This document shows positions 18,657 through 28,182 of a DNA stretch of 64,000 nucleotides, in pieces. How positions within the stretch are numbered: position 1 is the stretch's first letter; each line of letters starts with the position of its first letter. This DNA is from Aliiroseovarius sp. Z3. GTDB lineage: Bacteria > Pseudomonadota > Alphaproteobacteria > Rhodobacterales > Rhodobacteraceae. The notes below the pieces were generated by a model. It was given only the letters and a program-made list of their open reading frames with translations, had not been told where the DNA came from and ran no database searches. The translations under genes and the position numbers were made by a program. The DNA lies in the NCBI RefSeq assembly GCF_029105185.1, contig NZ_JAFMZK010000002.1, positions 186,001 to 250,000 on the forward strand. Direction: 5' to 3'.

Positions 18657-19841
18657 CTATTGCCCCAAGCCGGCTTCTGCCTCGATCTGCCGTTTCGACT
18701 TTCGGGCGCGTTCGGTTTCGGACTTCAGCTGGCCACAGGCGGCCATGATGTCTTCTCCGCGCGGGGTGCGGATGGGGCTGGCATAACCGGCCTTGTAGAT
18801 GATGTCGGCAAACGCCCGGATACGATTGTTCGAACTGCGGGTATAGGGCGAGCCGGGCCATTCGTTGAACGGGATCAGATTTACCTTGGCCGGTATGCCT
18901 TTCAGATGCTCGATCAGCCGGCGGGCGTCGTCGTCGCTGTCGTTCACGCCGTTCAGCATCACGTATTCAAAGGTGATGCGTTCCGAGTTTGACAAGCGTG
19001 GATAGTCGCGCAACGCGTCAAGAAGCGTCTCGATGTTCCAGCGTTTGTTGATCGGCACCAGTGTGTCGCGCACCTCGTCCGTGGTGGCGTGGAAACTGAT
19101 GGCCAGAAGGCAGCCGATTTCTTCGGCGGTGCGGGCAATTTCAGGCACTACACCTGATGTCGACAACGTGATGCGACGGCGCGATAGGCTGATCCCTTCG
19201 GGGTCCATCGCGATGTTCATCGCGTCGCGCACGTTTTCGAAGTTATAAAGCGGTTCACCCATGCCCATCAGAACGATGTTCGACAAAAGACGGGTTTCAT
19301 CTTTCGGCGCACCGGGTTCGGGCCACTCGTCAAGATCGTCACGCGCCATCATGATTTGGCCGACAATCTCGGCGGATGTCAGGTTGCGCACCAGCTTCTG
19401 GGTGCCGGTATGACAGAAAGAACAGGTCAGCGTGCAGCCGACTTGCGAACTGATGCACAGCGTGCCGCGACCTTCTTCGGGAATATAGACGACTTCGACC
19501 TCGTGACCGCCAGCAATGCGCACCAGATATTTGCGTGTGCCGTCTTCCGATAGCTTCCGGGTCACGACCTCGGGGATTTCGATGACGAAATGCTCATCCA
19601 GAAGGGCGCGGTAGGTTTTGGCCAGATTGGTCATGTCGGCAAAATCGCGTTTGCCCCATTGATAAATCCATTGCCACACCTGCCCGGTGCGCATCTTGGC
19701 CTGCTTTTCCGGCGTGCCGACCGAGATCAGCGCATCGCGCAATTGATCCCGCGTCAGGCCAACAAGGTTGCGTTTGCCACCTTCTTCGGTCTTGCGGGGG
19801 ATGGTCATTACATCCTGAGTGATCGGGGCCGTCGGTTCCAT
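18657..19841 (-). CDS. rlmN: Dual-specificity 23S rRNA/tRNA adenine-C2 methyltransferase
   Basis: Radical-SAM methyltransferase of about 394 aa that makes 2-methyladenosine at A2503 of 23S rRNA and A37 of some tRNAs. The CxxxCxxC cluster motif is in [14 protein letters not shown]. Also visible are [39 protein letters not shown] and the cysteine near the C-terminus in [11 protein letters not shown] prefer ATG 19841, behind GGAA, over ATG 19853. The family fold and motifs leave little doubt. Confidence 0.96.
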   Translation of the reverse strand: MEPTAPITQDVMTIPRKTEEGGKRNLVGLTRDQLRDALISVGTPEKQAKMRTGQVWQWIYQWGKRDFADMTNLAKTYRALLDEHFVIEIPEVVTRKLSEDGTRKYLVRIAGGHEVEVVYIPEEGRGTLCISSQVGCTLTCSFCHTGTQKLVRNLTSAEIVGQIMMARDDLDEWPEPGAPKDETRLLSNIVLMGMGEPLYNFENVRDAMNIAMDPEGISLSRRRITLSTSGVVPEIARTAEEIGCLLAISFHATTDEVRDTLVPINKRWNIETLLDALRDYPRLSNSERITFEYVMLNGVNDSDDDARRLIEHLKGIPAKVNLIPFNEWPGSPYTRSSNNRIRAFADIIYKAGYASPIRTPRGEDIMAACGQLKSETERARKSKRQIEAEAGLGQ

Positions 19842-19898
19842 AGCGCATTCCATTCTGTGCAGGGCGGCAGTCTATAGAGCAAGCAACACTAATTGTCA

Positions 19899-19919
19899 CG
19901 CCATGGAATTCCCATGGCG
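19899..19919. repeat. Inverted repeat between ialB-like gene and rlmN
   Basis: CGCCATGG and CCATGGCG are perfect 8-bp arms around AATTC, 58 bases upstream of the rlmN start and 28 bases downstream of the IalB-like stop. There is no T-tract on either strand, so it is either an operator or a weak hairpin ending the upstream transcript. Confidence 0.35.
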
Positions 19920-19947
19920 CGTCAGGTTGTCGTGAAGACCGGACGAC

Positions 19948-20475
19948 CTAGCTGCCGCAGCGTTCTCCGGCTTCTTCAACAGCGGCGGTAAACCCAAGCA
20001 GACTGAACGTGTCTTTCGTCTTGGTGCCGCGCGAACTTTCTGCGTTCGCAACCGCGCTGGCGCCACGCTTCATAGCCGCGATGATCTTGGCATCGTCACC
20101 GGGAGAGGCCGACCAGGCCCATTCGCCATCCGTGAACAATTGGAACGTCGTATCACCAATCACAAGCGATACCGTTGATCCCGGTGCGAAAGGATAGCCA
20201 CCTGTGAACGACACTTCGCCATTCACCTTGGAACCGGGGCGGTAGCTGACGAACAGCAGAATATCCCCACGTTTTACCGCCACCGAACGGCCATTTCGTG
20301 TGTTCACGGTTTCTTTCGGGCTCGAAACGCTCCAACATTCCGTTGGGTTGTCCTCGACAAACACACTCCAGTCGGTGTTTGCGGCGACCCGGTTCGAGCT
20401 TTCCTGAGCGAAAACGCCCGTCGCTGCCAGCGACAGGCCCAGTGCGCAAATCGCGCCTGAAATCGTTCGTTTCAT
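19948..20475 (-). CDS. Invasion-associated locus B (IalB) family protein
   Basis: Exported protein of 175 aa. It has a clear signal peptide (TISGAICALGLSLAATGVFA) and the IalB pattern of a short periplasmic beta-rich domain: DWSVFVEDNPTECWSVSSPK, GDILLFVSYRPG and FQLFTDGEWAWSASPGDDAK. Two cysteines (near 48 and 173) may form a disulfide. Bartonella IalB aids erythrocyte invasion, but free-living Rhodobacterales carry many copies with unknown function. ATG 20475 is chosen over a far-upstream start because it begins the signal peptide. Confidence 0.85.
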   Translation of the reverse strand: MKRTISGAICALGLSLAATGVFAQESSNRVAANTDWSVFVEDNPTECWSVSSPKETVNTRNGRSVAVKRGDILLFVSYRPGSKVNGEVSFTGGYPFAPGSTVSLVIGDTTFQLFTDGEWAWSASPGDDAKIIAAMKRGASAVANAESSRGTKTKDTFSLLGFTAAVEEAGERCGS

Positions 20476-20658
20476 GTCTAACACAGCCTCCAGCTGCCTC
20501 TGCCTCAAGCCCTTGCGCGTCCCAACCGTCTGACGCGGCCCTTGACTGTTGCGCTTGGGTCGTTTCCAAGTCTGTTCCGAGAGTTTAGCGCGAAACAAGA
20601 GCGTAATAAAAGCCCCTGCGGCGGTTTTTCGCGCGTTTCGTTTGGAAAGGAGCATCCT

Positions 20659-21663
20659 ATGGGTAAGTCAGAGCGACTTGTAGAGGTTTGGCGCGGAGAT
20701 ATCCTTGAAAGCCAACACCATGGGCACGCTGTGATTTGCAATGCCAAGGGTGAAATCGTGGATGCCTGGGGAGACCCCGATCAGGTGATTTTGCCGCGCT
20801 CCTCGGCCAAGATGCTGCAAGCGCTGCCGCTGGTGGAAAGCGGGGCGGCGGATGCGGCCGGGCTGACGACCGAGCAGTTGGCCTTGTCCTGTGCCAGTCA
20901 TCAGGGCGCGGCCATTCACACCGACCGCGTATCGCGCTGGTTGGCGGATATGGGGCTGAGCAATGACGATTTGCGCTGCGGCCCGCAATGGCCCGCCGAC
21001 ACGCCCGCCAAGGTGGGTCTGATCAAGACCGACGCCAGCCCCTGCCGCATTCACAACAACTGTTCGGGCAAGCATGCGGGGTTCCTGACGCTGAGCCGCC
21101 ATATGGGGGTGAGCGATCCTGAATATGTCGCGGTGGATCATCCCATTCAGGTGGCGATCAAGCAGGTCTTTGAAGAGGTCACGGGCGAGGTCAGCCCCGG
21201 TTACGGCATCGACGGCTGTTCGGCCCCGAACCACGCCAGCACCCTTTTGGGCATGGGCCGCGCGATGGCTGGATTTGCAAGCGCGAAAGAGGGTGGCGAC
21301 ACGCGTCAGAAAGCGTCCGCCCGGCTGCGCGAGGCCATGATGCTGCATCCCGAGCTTGTCGCCGGGGAAACCCGCGCCTGCACCGAGCTGATGCGTACCG
21401 CCCCCGGCAAAGTGGCCCTGAAAACCGGGGCCGAGGCGTTCTTTGTCGCCATCATTCCTGAGCTTGAGATGGGCGTTGCACTGAAGATCGAGGACGGATC
21501 AACCCGTGCCTCGGAATGCGCGATTGCGGCGATCCTGGTGAAGCTGGGTGTGCTGGACCCGGCGCATCCGGATGTGAAGAAGCGTCTGAACCCGGATGTG
21601 CTGAACTTTGCCGGGTTGAACACGGGCTTCATCCGTCCGAGTGAGGCTATGTTGGCGGTGTAA
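20659..21663 (+). CDS. L-asparaginase, type II / AnsA (PF06089-like)
   Basis: A 334-aa enzyme of the Rhizobium-type thermolabile asparaginase family, distinct from the E. coli type. It probably hydrolyses asparagine to aspartate and ammonia in the cytosol; no signal peptide is present. Family blocks are clear: LPRSSAKMLQALPLVESGAA, SCASHQGAAIHTDRV, NNCSGKHAGFLTLSRHMG, GYGIDGCSAPNHA and AGETRACTELMR. Paired cysteines in CSGKH and DGCSAP fit the zinc site seen in this family. A GGAAAGGAG Shine-Dalgarno precedes ATG 20659. A structured repeat follows the stop. Confidence 0.9.
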   Translation: MGKSERLVEVWRGDILESQHHGHAVICNAKGEIVDAWGDPDQVILPRSSAKMLQALPLVESGAADAAGLTTEQLALSCASHQGAAIHTDRVSRWLADMGLSNDDLRCGPQWPADTPAKVGLIKTDASPCRIHNNCSGKHAGFLTLSRHMGVSDPEYVAVDHPIQVAIKQVFEEVTGEVSPGYGIDGCSAPNHASTLLGMGRAMAGFASAKEGGDTRQKASARLREAMMLHPELVAGETRACTELMRTAPGKVALKTGAEAFFVAIIPELEMGVALKIEDGSTRASECAIAAILVKLGVLDPAHPDVKKRLNPDVLNFAGLNTGFIRPSEAMLAV

Positions 21664-21729
21664 GGGGCGTTGCCCCAGAGGGAAAGCGGGTGCTTTCCCT
21701 CTTCCCCAGGATATTTGGGACAAGAAAAA
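21664..21729. repeat. Structured 3' dispersed repeat, copy 2 (direct)
   Basis: GGGGC/GCCCC hairpin directly after the asparaginase stop, then a copy-specific hairpin with perfect 11-bp arms (AGAGGGAAAGC and GCTTTCCCTCT around GGGT), then CCCCAGGATATTTGGG and a diverged AGAAAAA tail. It shares its plan with the copies at 8653, 42786, 48628 and 50731. Confidence 0.75.
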
Positions 21730-21730
21730 G

Positions 21731-22489
21731 CTAGAGAAGATCGGTGATCAGCTTCAACGCCATGGCGGATGAGGCGATCACCAGAAGCGGTTTGATCAGG
21801 CGCGCGCCGCTGCGCGAGGCCAGCGACGAGCCGACATAGGCGCCTGCCATCTGCGCCACACCCATGGCCAGCCCGATGGCCCAAAGCGGGGATAGCACCA
21901 GCAGGAACCCGGTCAGGCCTCCGACGTTCGACGCGAAGTTCAGAAGCTTCGTATGCGCGGTGGCTTTCAGGATGCCGTGGCCTGCCATCGTGACGAAGGC
22001 GAGCATGTAGAAAGCACCAGCCCCCGGCCCCAGTAGGCCGTCATAGAACGCGACGGCTGGCACGAAAGTCAGCGCGAACAGAACGGGTGTTAGCCGTTGG
22101 TGACGATCCACGTCGTCCAAGCCCGGTTTCAGCGCGAAGAAGAGCGCGATTGCCACCAGCAAAACGGGCAGCACCATGCGGATCAGCTCGGTCGGCAGCG
22201 CGTTGACGGACAGTGCGCCCAGAAGGGCGGCAACAAAGGCGATGAGGGCGGATTTCAATTGCCTGCGCAGGTTTACATGGCCTTTGCGCGCATATGTCAC
22301 CGCCGCCATGCCCGCGCCGAACAGTCCCTGTACCTTGTTGGTGGCCAGCGCCGTCACCGGCGGCACGCCAGCGATCAAAAGGGCCGGGAGCGTGATCAGG
22401 CCGCCTCCGCCCGCGATACTGTCGATGAAGCCTGCGACGAACCCTGCCGCCAGAAGGAAGAGCAGGATTTCTGCTGAAAACTCAGCCAT
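21731..22489 (-). CDS. TauE/SafE family sulfite or organosulfonate exporter
   Basis: Polytopic inner-membrane protein of 252 aa. Family signatures are present in both halves: FVAGFIDSIAGGGGLITLPA near the N-terminus, TALATNKVQGLFGAG, and YDGLLGPGAGAFYMLAFV with GVAQMAGAYVGSSLA in the second half. About seven or eight hydrophobic segments are predicted. TauE/SafE proteins are thought to export sulfite, sulfoacetate or related anions. The substrate cannot be assigned. Its ATG overlaps the serB stop, so it is probably in an operon with serB. Confidence 0.9.
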   Translation of the reverse strand: MAEFSAEILLFLLAAGFVAGFIDSIAGGGGLITLPALLIAGVPPVTALATNKVQGLFGAGMAAVTYARKGHVNLRRQLKSALIAFVAALLGALSVNALPTELIRMVLPVLLVAIALFFALKPGLDDVDRHQRLTPVLFALTFVPAVAFYDGLLGPGAGAFYMLAFVTMAGHGILKATAHTKLLNFASNVGGLTGFLLVLSPLWAIGLAMGVAQMAGAYVGSSLASRSGARLIKPLLVIASSAMALKLITDLL

Positions 22490-23360
22490 TTATGAAGTCT
22501 GACTGCGTGTATCCTTGGATGTAAAGTAGCGCGGTCAGGTCGCCGTGATTGATGCGAATGTCGCACTCTGCCGCGACGGACGGTTTGGCGTGAAGGGCCA
22601 CGCCCGCGCCCGCCAGACCCAGCATGCCAAGGTCATTGGCGCCGTCACCCACGGCCATCACGTCGTCATGGGACAGGCCAAGGCGGGCGGTGATCTCTTT
22701 CAGTGCCTGCACTTTGGCTTCGCGGCCCAGAATGGGCATGCCCACCGTGCCGGTCAGTGCGCCATCGGCCACGTTCAGCGTGTTGGCGCGGTTTTCGTCA
22801 AAGCCCAGCGTGGCGGCGACATGTGCGGTGAAGGCGGTGAACCCGCCCGAGACCAGCGCGGCATAGGCCCCGTTGGCTTTCATCGTGGACAGAAGCGCCT
22901 TGCCGCCCGGCATCAAGGTGATGCGGTTAGCCAGCACGTCGCCGATGACGCTTTCGGGCAGACCTTTCAGAAGGCCGACACGCTCGGTCAATGCGCCTTC
23001 GAAGTCCAGCTCGCCGTTCATGGCGCGCGCGGTGATGTCTTTCACCCGCTCGCCGACACCGGCCTCGTCCGCCAGCTCGTCAATGCATTCTTGTTGGATC
23101 ATGGTTGAATCCATGTCTGCCAGAAGCATCCGTTTGCGCCGTCCCTCTATCGGTTGGACAACCAGATCGACGCCCAGCGTTTGCAGGTCGGCCCATACGT
23201 CCCAAAGGTTCGCGGGCTTGTGCTGCAACGGAAACTCGGCCGCTTCATCGGGCGACAGCCAATCTGCATTTCCGCCACCCCAGGCGTTGCGCAGGCTTTC
23301 AACCAAGGTGGCGTCAAGACGAGGTTCTGAGGGGGAGGTCAAAAGCGTTGCGATGAACAT
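22482..23360 (-). CDS. serB: Phosphoserine phosphatase
   Basis: HAD-superfamily enzyme of about 292 aa performing the last step of serine synthesis. The catalytic motif is [20 protein letters not shown] with nucleophile Asp82 and Asp84. [12 protein letters not shown] and [20 protein letters not shown] complete the active site. The 75-residue N-terminal region is the alphaproteobacterial SerB extension. I chose ATG 23360 ([17 protein letters not shown]) over 23384 because alphaproteobacterial SerB proteins begin this way. It is divergent from serC-serA, so the whole pathway is served by one intergenic region. Confidence 0.96.
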   Translation of the reverse strand: MFIATLLTSPSEPRLDATLVESLRNAWGGGNADWLSPDEAAEFPLQHKPANLWDVWADLQTLGVDLVVQPIEGRRKRMLLADMDSTMIQQECIDELADEAGVGERVKDITARAMNGELDFEGALTERVGLLKGLPESVIGDVLANRITLMPGGKALLSTMKANGAYAALVSGGFTAFTAHVAATLGFDENRANTLNVADGALTGTVGMPILGREAKVQALKEITARLGLSHDDVMAVGDGANDLGMLGLAGAGVALHAKPSVAAECDIRINHGDLTALLYIQGYTQSDFING

Positions 23361-23475
23361 GCGAAAGTTTCCGATCGTAGACATTTGGCGTCACTTTCCG
23401 ACGCTCGGTGCGGCTATAGCGACATTTTCCGCCTTGTGCCAGCACGATTCCCTCATTACTTCGATCAGCGGGACA

Positions 23476-23493
23476 CCCCTCCCCAACGAGGGG
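23476..23493 (+). promoter_or_regulatory. Leader hairpin upstream of serC (serC-motif-like)
   Basis: CCCCTC and GAGGGG form a 6-bp GC stem around a 6-base loop, ending nine bases before the GGAAGGG Shine-Dalgarno of serC. A conserved 'serC' RNA motif has been described upstream of serine-biosynthesis operons in alphaproteobacteria. Position and genes match, but I cannot confirm the consensus. Confidence 0.4.
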
Positions 23494-23513
23494 CTTATAT
23501 CTGGAAGGGTATC

Positions 23514-24659
23514 ATGACTGATATTGCTCAACCGGCTGCGCGGCCGGCGAATCCGCGTTTTTCCTCTGGCCCCTGCGCCAAACCCCCCACATGGAACCTT
23601 GATGCTCTGGCCGACGCCGCCTTGGGTCGCTCGCACCGTGCCGCCATCGGCAAGGACAAGCTGAAAGCGGCCATTGAAGGCACGCGCGAGGTGCTGGGCA
23701 TCCCCGCTGATTACAAGATCGGCATTGTTCCCGCGTCCGACACCGGCGCGGTTGAAATGGCACTGTGGTCGCTTCTGGGCGCCCGCGAGGTCGAGATGCT
23801 GGCTTGGGAATCCTTCGGGTCTGGCTGGGTCACCGATGTTGTGAAGCAGCTGAAACTGGACGCTGTCGCCAAGACCGCCGATTACGGCCAACTGCCTGAT
23901 CTGGCGTCGGTCGACTTCACCAATGACGTTGTCTTCACCTGGAACGGCACCACCTCGGGCGTGCGTGTTCCGAATGGTGACTGGATTGCGGATGACCGCG
24001 AAGGTCTGACCATCTGTGACGCGACCTCGGCCGCGTTTGCGATGGACCTGCCGTGGGACAAGCTGGATGTGACCACCTTCTCTTGGCAGAAAGTGCTGGG
24101 CGGCGAGGCGGCTCACGGCATGCTGATCCTGAGCCCCCGCGCTGTTGAGCGTCTGGAAAGCTATACCCCTGCATGGCCGCTGCCGAAAATCTTCCGTCTG
24201 ACCAAAGGTGGCAAGCTGATCGACGGCATCTTCACGGGCGCGACGATCAACACGCCGTCGATGCTGGCGGTCGAGGATTATCTGTTCGCGCTGGACTGGG
24301 CACGTTCGGTTGGCGGGCTGGAAGGCCTGATCCACCGCGCAGATGCTAACACAAAAGCCGTCGCTGATTTCGTCGAGATGCGCGATTGGGTCGACTTCCT
24401 TGCCGAAGACGCGACCACGCTGTCGAACACCTCGGTCTGTCTGAAGTTCACCGATGACCGTATCAAAGACGGCGCAAGTTTCGCCAAGGCTGTGGCCAAG
24501 CGCCTGGAAGCTGAAGGTGTTGCGCTGGACGTTGGCGCCTATCGTGACGCCCCTGCCGGTCTGCGCATCTGGTGTGGCGGCACGGTCGAGACGTCGGACG
24601 TCGAGGCCCTGATGCCGTGGCTGGATTGGGCGTTCAACGCCGAAATCGAAGCCCAGTAA
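23514..24659 (+). CDS. serC: Phosphoserine aminotransferase
   Basis: PLP-dependent class V aminotransferase of 381 aa converting 3-phosphohydroxypyruvate to phosphoserine; it also serves pyridoxal phosphate synthesis. The N-terminus [16 protein letters not shown] and [16 protein letters not shown] are typical of the alphaproteobacterial type. The PLP lysine is in [28 protein letters not shown]-type [15 protein letters not shown] is also present. ATG 23514 follows GGAAGGG. It lies 63 bases before serA in the same direction. Confidence 0.96.
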   Translation: MTDIAQPAARPANPRFSSGPCAKPPTWNLDALADAALGRSHRAAIGKDKLKAAIEGTREVLGIPADYKIGIVPASDTGAVEMALWSLLGAREVEMLAWESFGSGWVTDVVKQLKLDAVAKTADYGQLPDLASVDFTNDVVFTWNGTTSGVRVPNGDWIADDREGLTICDATSAAFAMDLPWDKLDVTTFSWQKVLGGEAAHGMLILSPRAVERLESYTPAWPLPKIFRLTKGGKLIDGIFTGATINTPSMLAVEDYLFALDWARSVGGLEGLIHRADANTKAVADFVEMRDWVDFLAEDATTLSNTSVCLKFTDDRIKDGASFAKAVAKRLEAEGVALDVGAYRDAPAGLRIWCGGTVETSDVEALMPWLDWAFNAEIEAQ

Positions 24660-24722
24660 GACATTTGCCCTGCGCGCTGATGCGCGGGGCCTCCCCATCA
24701 TCTTTGAAGAAGGACCAAACAC

Positions 24723-26315
24723 ATGGCCCCCAAAGTACTCGTATCCGACAAGCTTTCGGAAACCGCCGTTCAGATATTCCGCGATCGTGGCATCGAGGTT
24801 GATTTCGAACCGAGCCTCGGTAAAGACAAGGACGCTCTGCTTGCCAAGATCGGCGACTATGACGGTCTGGCAATTCGCTCGGCGACCAAAGTGACCGACA
24901 AGATCCTTGAAGCCGCAACCAACCTGAAGGTTGTTGGCCGCGCTGGGATCGGCACCGACAACGTCGACAAGGTTGCCGCGTCGAAAGCCGGTGTGATCGT
25001 GATGAACACGCCCTTCGGCAACATGATCACCACCGCTGAACACGCCATCGCGATGATGTTTGCTGTGGCGCGTCAGATCCCCGAAGCCTCGGCCTCGACC
25101 CATGCTGGGAAGTGGGAGAAGTCGAAATTCATGGGTGTCGAGCTGACCAACAAGACGCTGGGCGTCATTGGTGCAGGCAACATCGGTGGCATCGTCTGTG
25201 ACCGCGCGCTGGGTCTGAAGATGAAAGTGATCGCCTATGATCCTTTCCTGTCGGAAGAGAAAGCCGACAAGATGGGTGTTGAAAAGGTCGAGTTGGATGA
25301 CCTGCTGGCCCGCGCCGACTTCATCACCCTGCACGTGCCTCTGATCGACGCGACCCGCAATATCCTGAGCCGTGAAAACCTTGAAAAGACCAAGAAAGGC
25401 GTGCGCATCATCAACTGTGCCCGTGGTGGTCTGGTGGATGAAGAGGCTCTGGCTGATCTGCTGAAATCGGGTCACGTTGCTGGCGCTGCGTTTGACGTAT
25501 TCGCCGTTGAACCCGCGACCGAGAACCCGCTCTTCAACCTGCCCAACGTCGTCTGCACCCCGCATCTTGGCGCGGCAACGACCGAAGCACAGGAAAACGT
25601 GGCGCTGCAGGTGGCTGAGCAGATGTCGGATTACCTGCTGACCGGTGCCGTTCAGAACGCCCTGAACATGCCGTCGGTCACCGCTGAAGAAGCCAAGGTT
25701 ATGGGCCCTTGGATCAAACTGGCCGAGCATCTGGGTGCGTTCGTGGGCCAGATGACCGACGAGCCGATTAAGGCCGTAAACATTCTCTACGATGGTGTCG
25801 CGTCGGAAATGAACCTGAAGGCGCTGGACTGCGCCGTGATTGCTGGCTTGATGAAGCCGCAGACCCCGGACGTGAACATGGTGTCGGCGCCGGTTGTGGC
25901 GAAAGATCGCGGCATCAAGACCTCAACCACCACGCAAGCCAAGGGTGGGTCGTTTGATGGTTACATCAAGGTTACGGTCGTGACGGAAACCCGCGAACGC
26001 TCGATTGCAGGAACGGTGTTCTCGGACGGCAAGCCGCGCTTCATCCAGATCAAAGGCATCAATATCGACGCCGAGATTGGGAACCACATGCTTTACACCA
26101 CCAATAATGACGTGCCGGGGATCATCGGGACGCTGGGGAAAACCATGGGTGAGAACGGTGTGAACATCGCCAACTTCACCCTGGGCCGCAAGGAAACCGG
26201 TGGTGACGCGATCGCGCTTCTGTATGTGGACGAAGCGATCCCTGAACCGGTGTTGAAGAAGCTTTGCGACACGGGCATGTTCAACTTGGTCAGCCCGCTG
26301 GAGTTTGACGTCTAA
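24723..26315 (+). CDS. serA: D-3-phosphoglycerate dehydrogenase
   Basis: First enzyme of serine synthesis, 530 aa, the long form. The Rossmann motif is LGVIGAGNIGGIVCDRALG. Catalytic-site blocks are INCARGGLVDEEAL and TPHLGAATTEAQENV with the active-site His. These are followed by an intervening ASB-like domain and a C-terminal ACT domain (DVPGIIGTLGKTMGENGVNI), which in relatives binds serine for feedback control. It is co-directional with serC and followed by a strong terminator. Confidence 0.97.
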   Translation: MAPKVLVSDKLSETAVQIFRDRGIEVDFEPSLGKDKDALLAKIGDYDGLAIRSATKVTDKILEAATNLKVVGRAGIGTDNVDKVAASKAGVIVMNTPFGNMITTAEHAIAMMFAVARQIPEASASTHAGKWEKSKFMGVELTNKTLGVIGAGNIGGIVCDRALGLKMKVIAYDPFLSEEKADKMGVEKVELDDLLARADFITLHVPLIDATRNILSRENLEKTKKGVRIINCARGGLVDEEALADLLKSGHVAGAAFDVFAVEPATENPLFNLPNVVCTPHLGAATTEAQENVALQVAEQMSDYLLTGAVQNALNMPSVTAEEAKVMGPWIKLAEHLGAFVGQMTDEPIKAVNILYDGVASEMNLKALDCAVIAGLMKPQTPDVNMVSAPVVAKDRGIKTSTTTQAKGGSFDGYIKVTVVTETRERSIAGTVFSDGKPRFIQIKGINIDAEIGNHMLYTTNNDVPGIIGTLGKTMGENGVNIANFTLGRKETGGDAIALLYVDEAIPEPVLKKLCDTGMFNLVSPLEFDV

Positions 26316-26335
26316 GCGTTACGCAAACGCACGAT

Positions 26336-26363
26336 AGCCCCGGCCATTTGCCGGGGCTTTTTT
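26336..26363 (+). terminator. Rho-independent terminator after serA
   Basis: AGCCCCGGC pairs with GCCGGGGCT around a 5-base loop and is followed by TTTTTTG. It separates the serC-serA unit from the convergent aquaporin gene. Confidence 0.88.
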
Positions 26364-26368
26364 GTCAG

Positions 26369-27052
26369 TCAGTCTGCGTCAAGCATGCCAGATTTGAACA
26401 AAACTCCCGCTGCGACGGCGCCAAGAACCGGGGCAATGATGAACAGCCACAACTGACCAAGTGCATGTCCCCCTGCGAATAATGCAGGGCCAAACGATCG
26501 GGCAGGGTTTACCGAAACGCCAGTCACGCTGATGCCGACAAGGTGGATGACCACCAGCGCCAATCCGATTGCCATGCCTGCAACCGCTGCAGGTGCGCCT
26601 GCGCCGGTTGCGCCAAGGATCACCACCACGAACAGGAAGGTCGCGACCAGCTCGAACACAAATGCCGAGATCACGTTGTACTCACCAAGGTATCCGACAC
26701 CCCAGCCGTTTTGTCCAAGCCCAGAGGCGCTGACGTCGTAACCTCCGCCCTTGCCGGACGCGATTATGTAAAGGATCGCGGCCCCCACGACAGCGCCAGA
26801 AACCTGCGCAATGATATAGGTGCTGGCCTTTGACGCAGGCAGGCGGCCAGCGACGACGGCGGCGATCGTAACAGCCGGATTGATGTGGCACCCGGACACG
26901 CCACCGATGCCATAAGCCATCCCGATCAAGGCAAGGCCGAAGGCGAAACTGATGCCGGTCAGTCCGATATCGGCACCGGCGATGACGGCCGCGCCGCAAC
27001 CAAAAAGCACCAACGTCATGGTGCCGATAAACTCAGCAGTTGCTTGTTTCAT
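26369..27052 (-). CDS. aqpZ: Aquaporin, AqpZ-like water channel
   Basis: Six-helix MIP-family channel of 227 aa. Both NPA half-helices are intact (GCHINPAVTIAAV and VSVNPARSFGPALFA), and the Arg after the second NPA completes the selectivity filter. The narrow-filter residues in VVIHLVGISVTG (His) fit a water-selective AqpZ rather than a glycerol facilitator. ATG 27052 follows a GGGAG Shine-Dalgarno. The next gene is divergent, 106 bases away. Confidence 0.92.
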   Translation of the reverse strand: MKQATAEFIGTMTLVLFGCGAAVIAGADIGLTGISFAFGLALIGMAYGIGGVSGCHINPAVTIAAVVAGRLPASKASTYIIAQVSGAVVGAAILYIIASGKGGGYDVSASGLGQNGWGVGYLGEYNVISAFVFELVATFLFVVVILGATGAGAPAAVAGMAIGLALVVIHLVGISVTGVSVNPARSFGPALFAGGHALGQLWLFIIAPVLGAVAAGVLFKSGMLDAD

Positions 27053-27158
27053 TTGTGGTCTCCCGTTACTCATAAATCACTCGGTTGATAATGCAGACAA
27101 ACACGGGACCGTCGCGGGGAATTTGAGCCCTTCGCGCCCCTTTCCCAAGGGATTATAA

Positions 27159-27899
27159 ATGACCCGCGCCTATGCCATCGGTGATATTCACGGCCATCTG
27201 GACAAATTGAAACAGGCGCATCGGTTGATTGCTGATGATCGTGCCCGTTGCGGTGATGGGAATGCCCCGATCATTCATATCGGCGACCTTGTGGATCGTG
27301 GTCCCGACAGCGCAGGTGTGATCGCGTATCTTCTGGACGGAAAGAACCGGAACAGGAACTGGGTCACTCTGAAGGGCAACCATGACCGGATGATGGAGAT
27401 GTTTCTGCGCGACCACCCCATGGTCGATACGCAGCTTTTGGTCGACCACAACTGGCTGCATCCCCGAATAGGGGGCGTCGAGACCTTGGGCAGCTATGGG
27501 GTGGACCTGCCAGCAGGCATCCGCACCTATCAACTGCATCCCAAGGCGCGGGCAGCGGTTCCAGAAGCGCATCGCCACTTTCTGGCAAACTTACCCGCGA
27601 TGTATCGTTTCGGTGATCTGTGCTTTGTCCATGCGGGCATTCGCCCCGGCATCCCGCTTGAGGACCAATCCGAGGATGATCTTTGCTGGATCCGCGGCGA
27701 GTTTCATGCCTCGACGGCGGACCACGGCCCTTTGATCGTTCATGGTCACACACCGGTGGACGAGGTGATGCACTATGGGAACCGGGTGAACATCGACACC
27801 GGAGCCGGACACGGTAAAGACTTGTCCGCAGTCGTGATCGAAGGGCGCGAGGTCTGGTTGCTGACGCCCGAAGGCCGCAGACCGGTAAAACGCCTGTAA
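27159..27899 (+). CDS. Calcineurin-like metallophosphoesterase (PrpA/ApaH-like)
   Basis: A 246-aa serine/threonine-phosphatase-type phosphoesterase. The five metallophosphatase motifs are present: AIGDIHGHLD, HIGDLVDRGPDS, LKGNHDRMM, FVHAGIRPG and LIVHGHTPVDEV. Family members dephosphorylate Ser/Thr phosphoproteins or hydrolyse diadenosine tetraphosphate; the sequence does not decide between them. There is no signal peptide. The start MTRAYAIGDIHGH is right at the first motif, typical for this group. Confidence 0.9.
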   Translation: MTRAYAIGDIHGHLDKLKQAHRLIADDRARCGDGNAPIIHIGDLVDRGPDSAGVIAYLLDGKNRNRNWVTLKGNHDRMMEMFLRDHPMVDTQLLVDHNWLHPRIGGVETLGSYGVDLPAGIRTYQLHPKARAAVPEAHRHFLANLPAMYRFGDLCFVHAGIRPGIPLEDQSEDDLCWIRGEFHASTADHGPLIVHGHTPVDEVMHYGNRVNIDTGAGHGKDLSAVVIEGREVWLLTPEGRRPVKRL

Positions 27900-27906
27900 C
27901 CGCGCC

Positions 27907-28182
27907 CTATTTGGTATCGTCCAGCCTGTTGAACCAGTCGATATCTTCAACCGAAATCCAACCCGACACGATGATCCCGGCCACGATGGCCCATACCACC
28001 GTACCGATGATTGTGACGATGATCATGGTGCGGGCCAGTTTGAAATTGGCGGGTGCGCCCGCATGGGTGCCGCGCACCACGTCGCCTTCGTCGCCTTGGG
28101 TGCGCAGGCCGATGGGCAGGACCACGAACATGGTCACGAACCAGATGACCACGTAAAGAACGATGGCTGCAGTAATGGACAT
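27907..28182 (-). CDS. DUF1467 family membrane protein
   Basis: Small inner-membrane protein of 91 aa with two helices (AAIVLYVVIWFVTMFVVLPI and MIIVTIIGTVVWAIVAGII) around a polar loop carrying the family signature PIGLRTQGDEGDVVRGTHAG. This family is characteristic of alphaproteobacteria and of unknown function. Its ATG overlaps the mce stop (TGATG), so translation is coupled to methylmalonyl-CoA epimerase, a pairing often kept in the group. Confidence 0.88.
   Translation of the reverse strand: MSITAAIVLYVVIWFVTMFVVLPIGLRTQGDEGDVVRGTHAGAPANFKLARTMIIVTIIGTVVWAIVAGIIVSGWISVEDIDWFNRLDDTK

Noticed and set aside
23391-25730. A 779-codon open frame on the minus strand
   Set aside because: It lies opposite serC and serA, whose motifs are complete. 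Long antisense frames are expected in GC-rich DNA with biased third positions, and the translation shows no domain.
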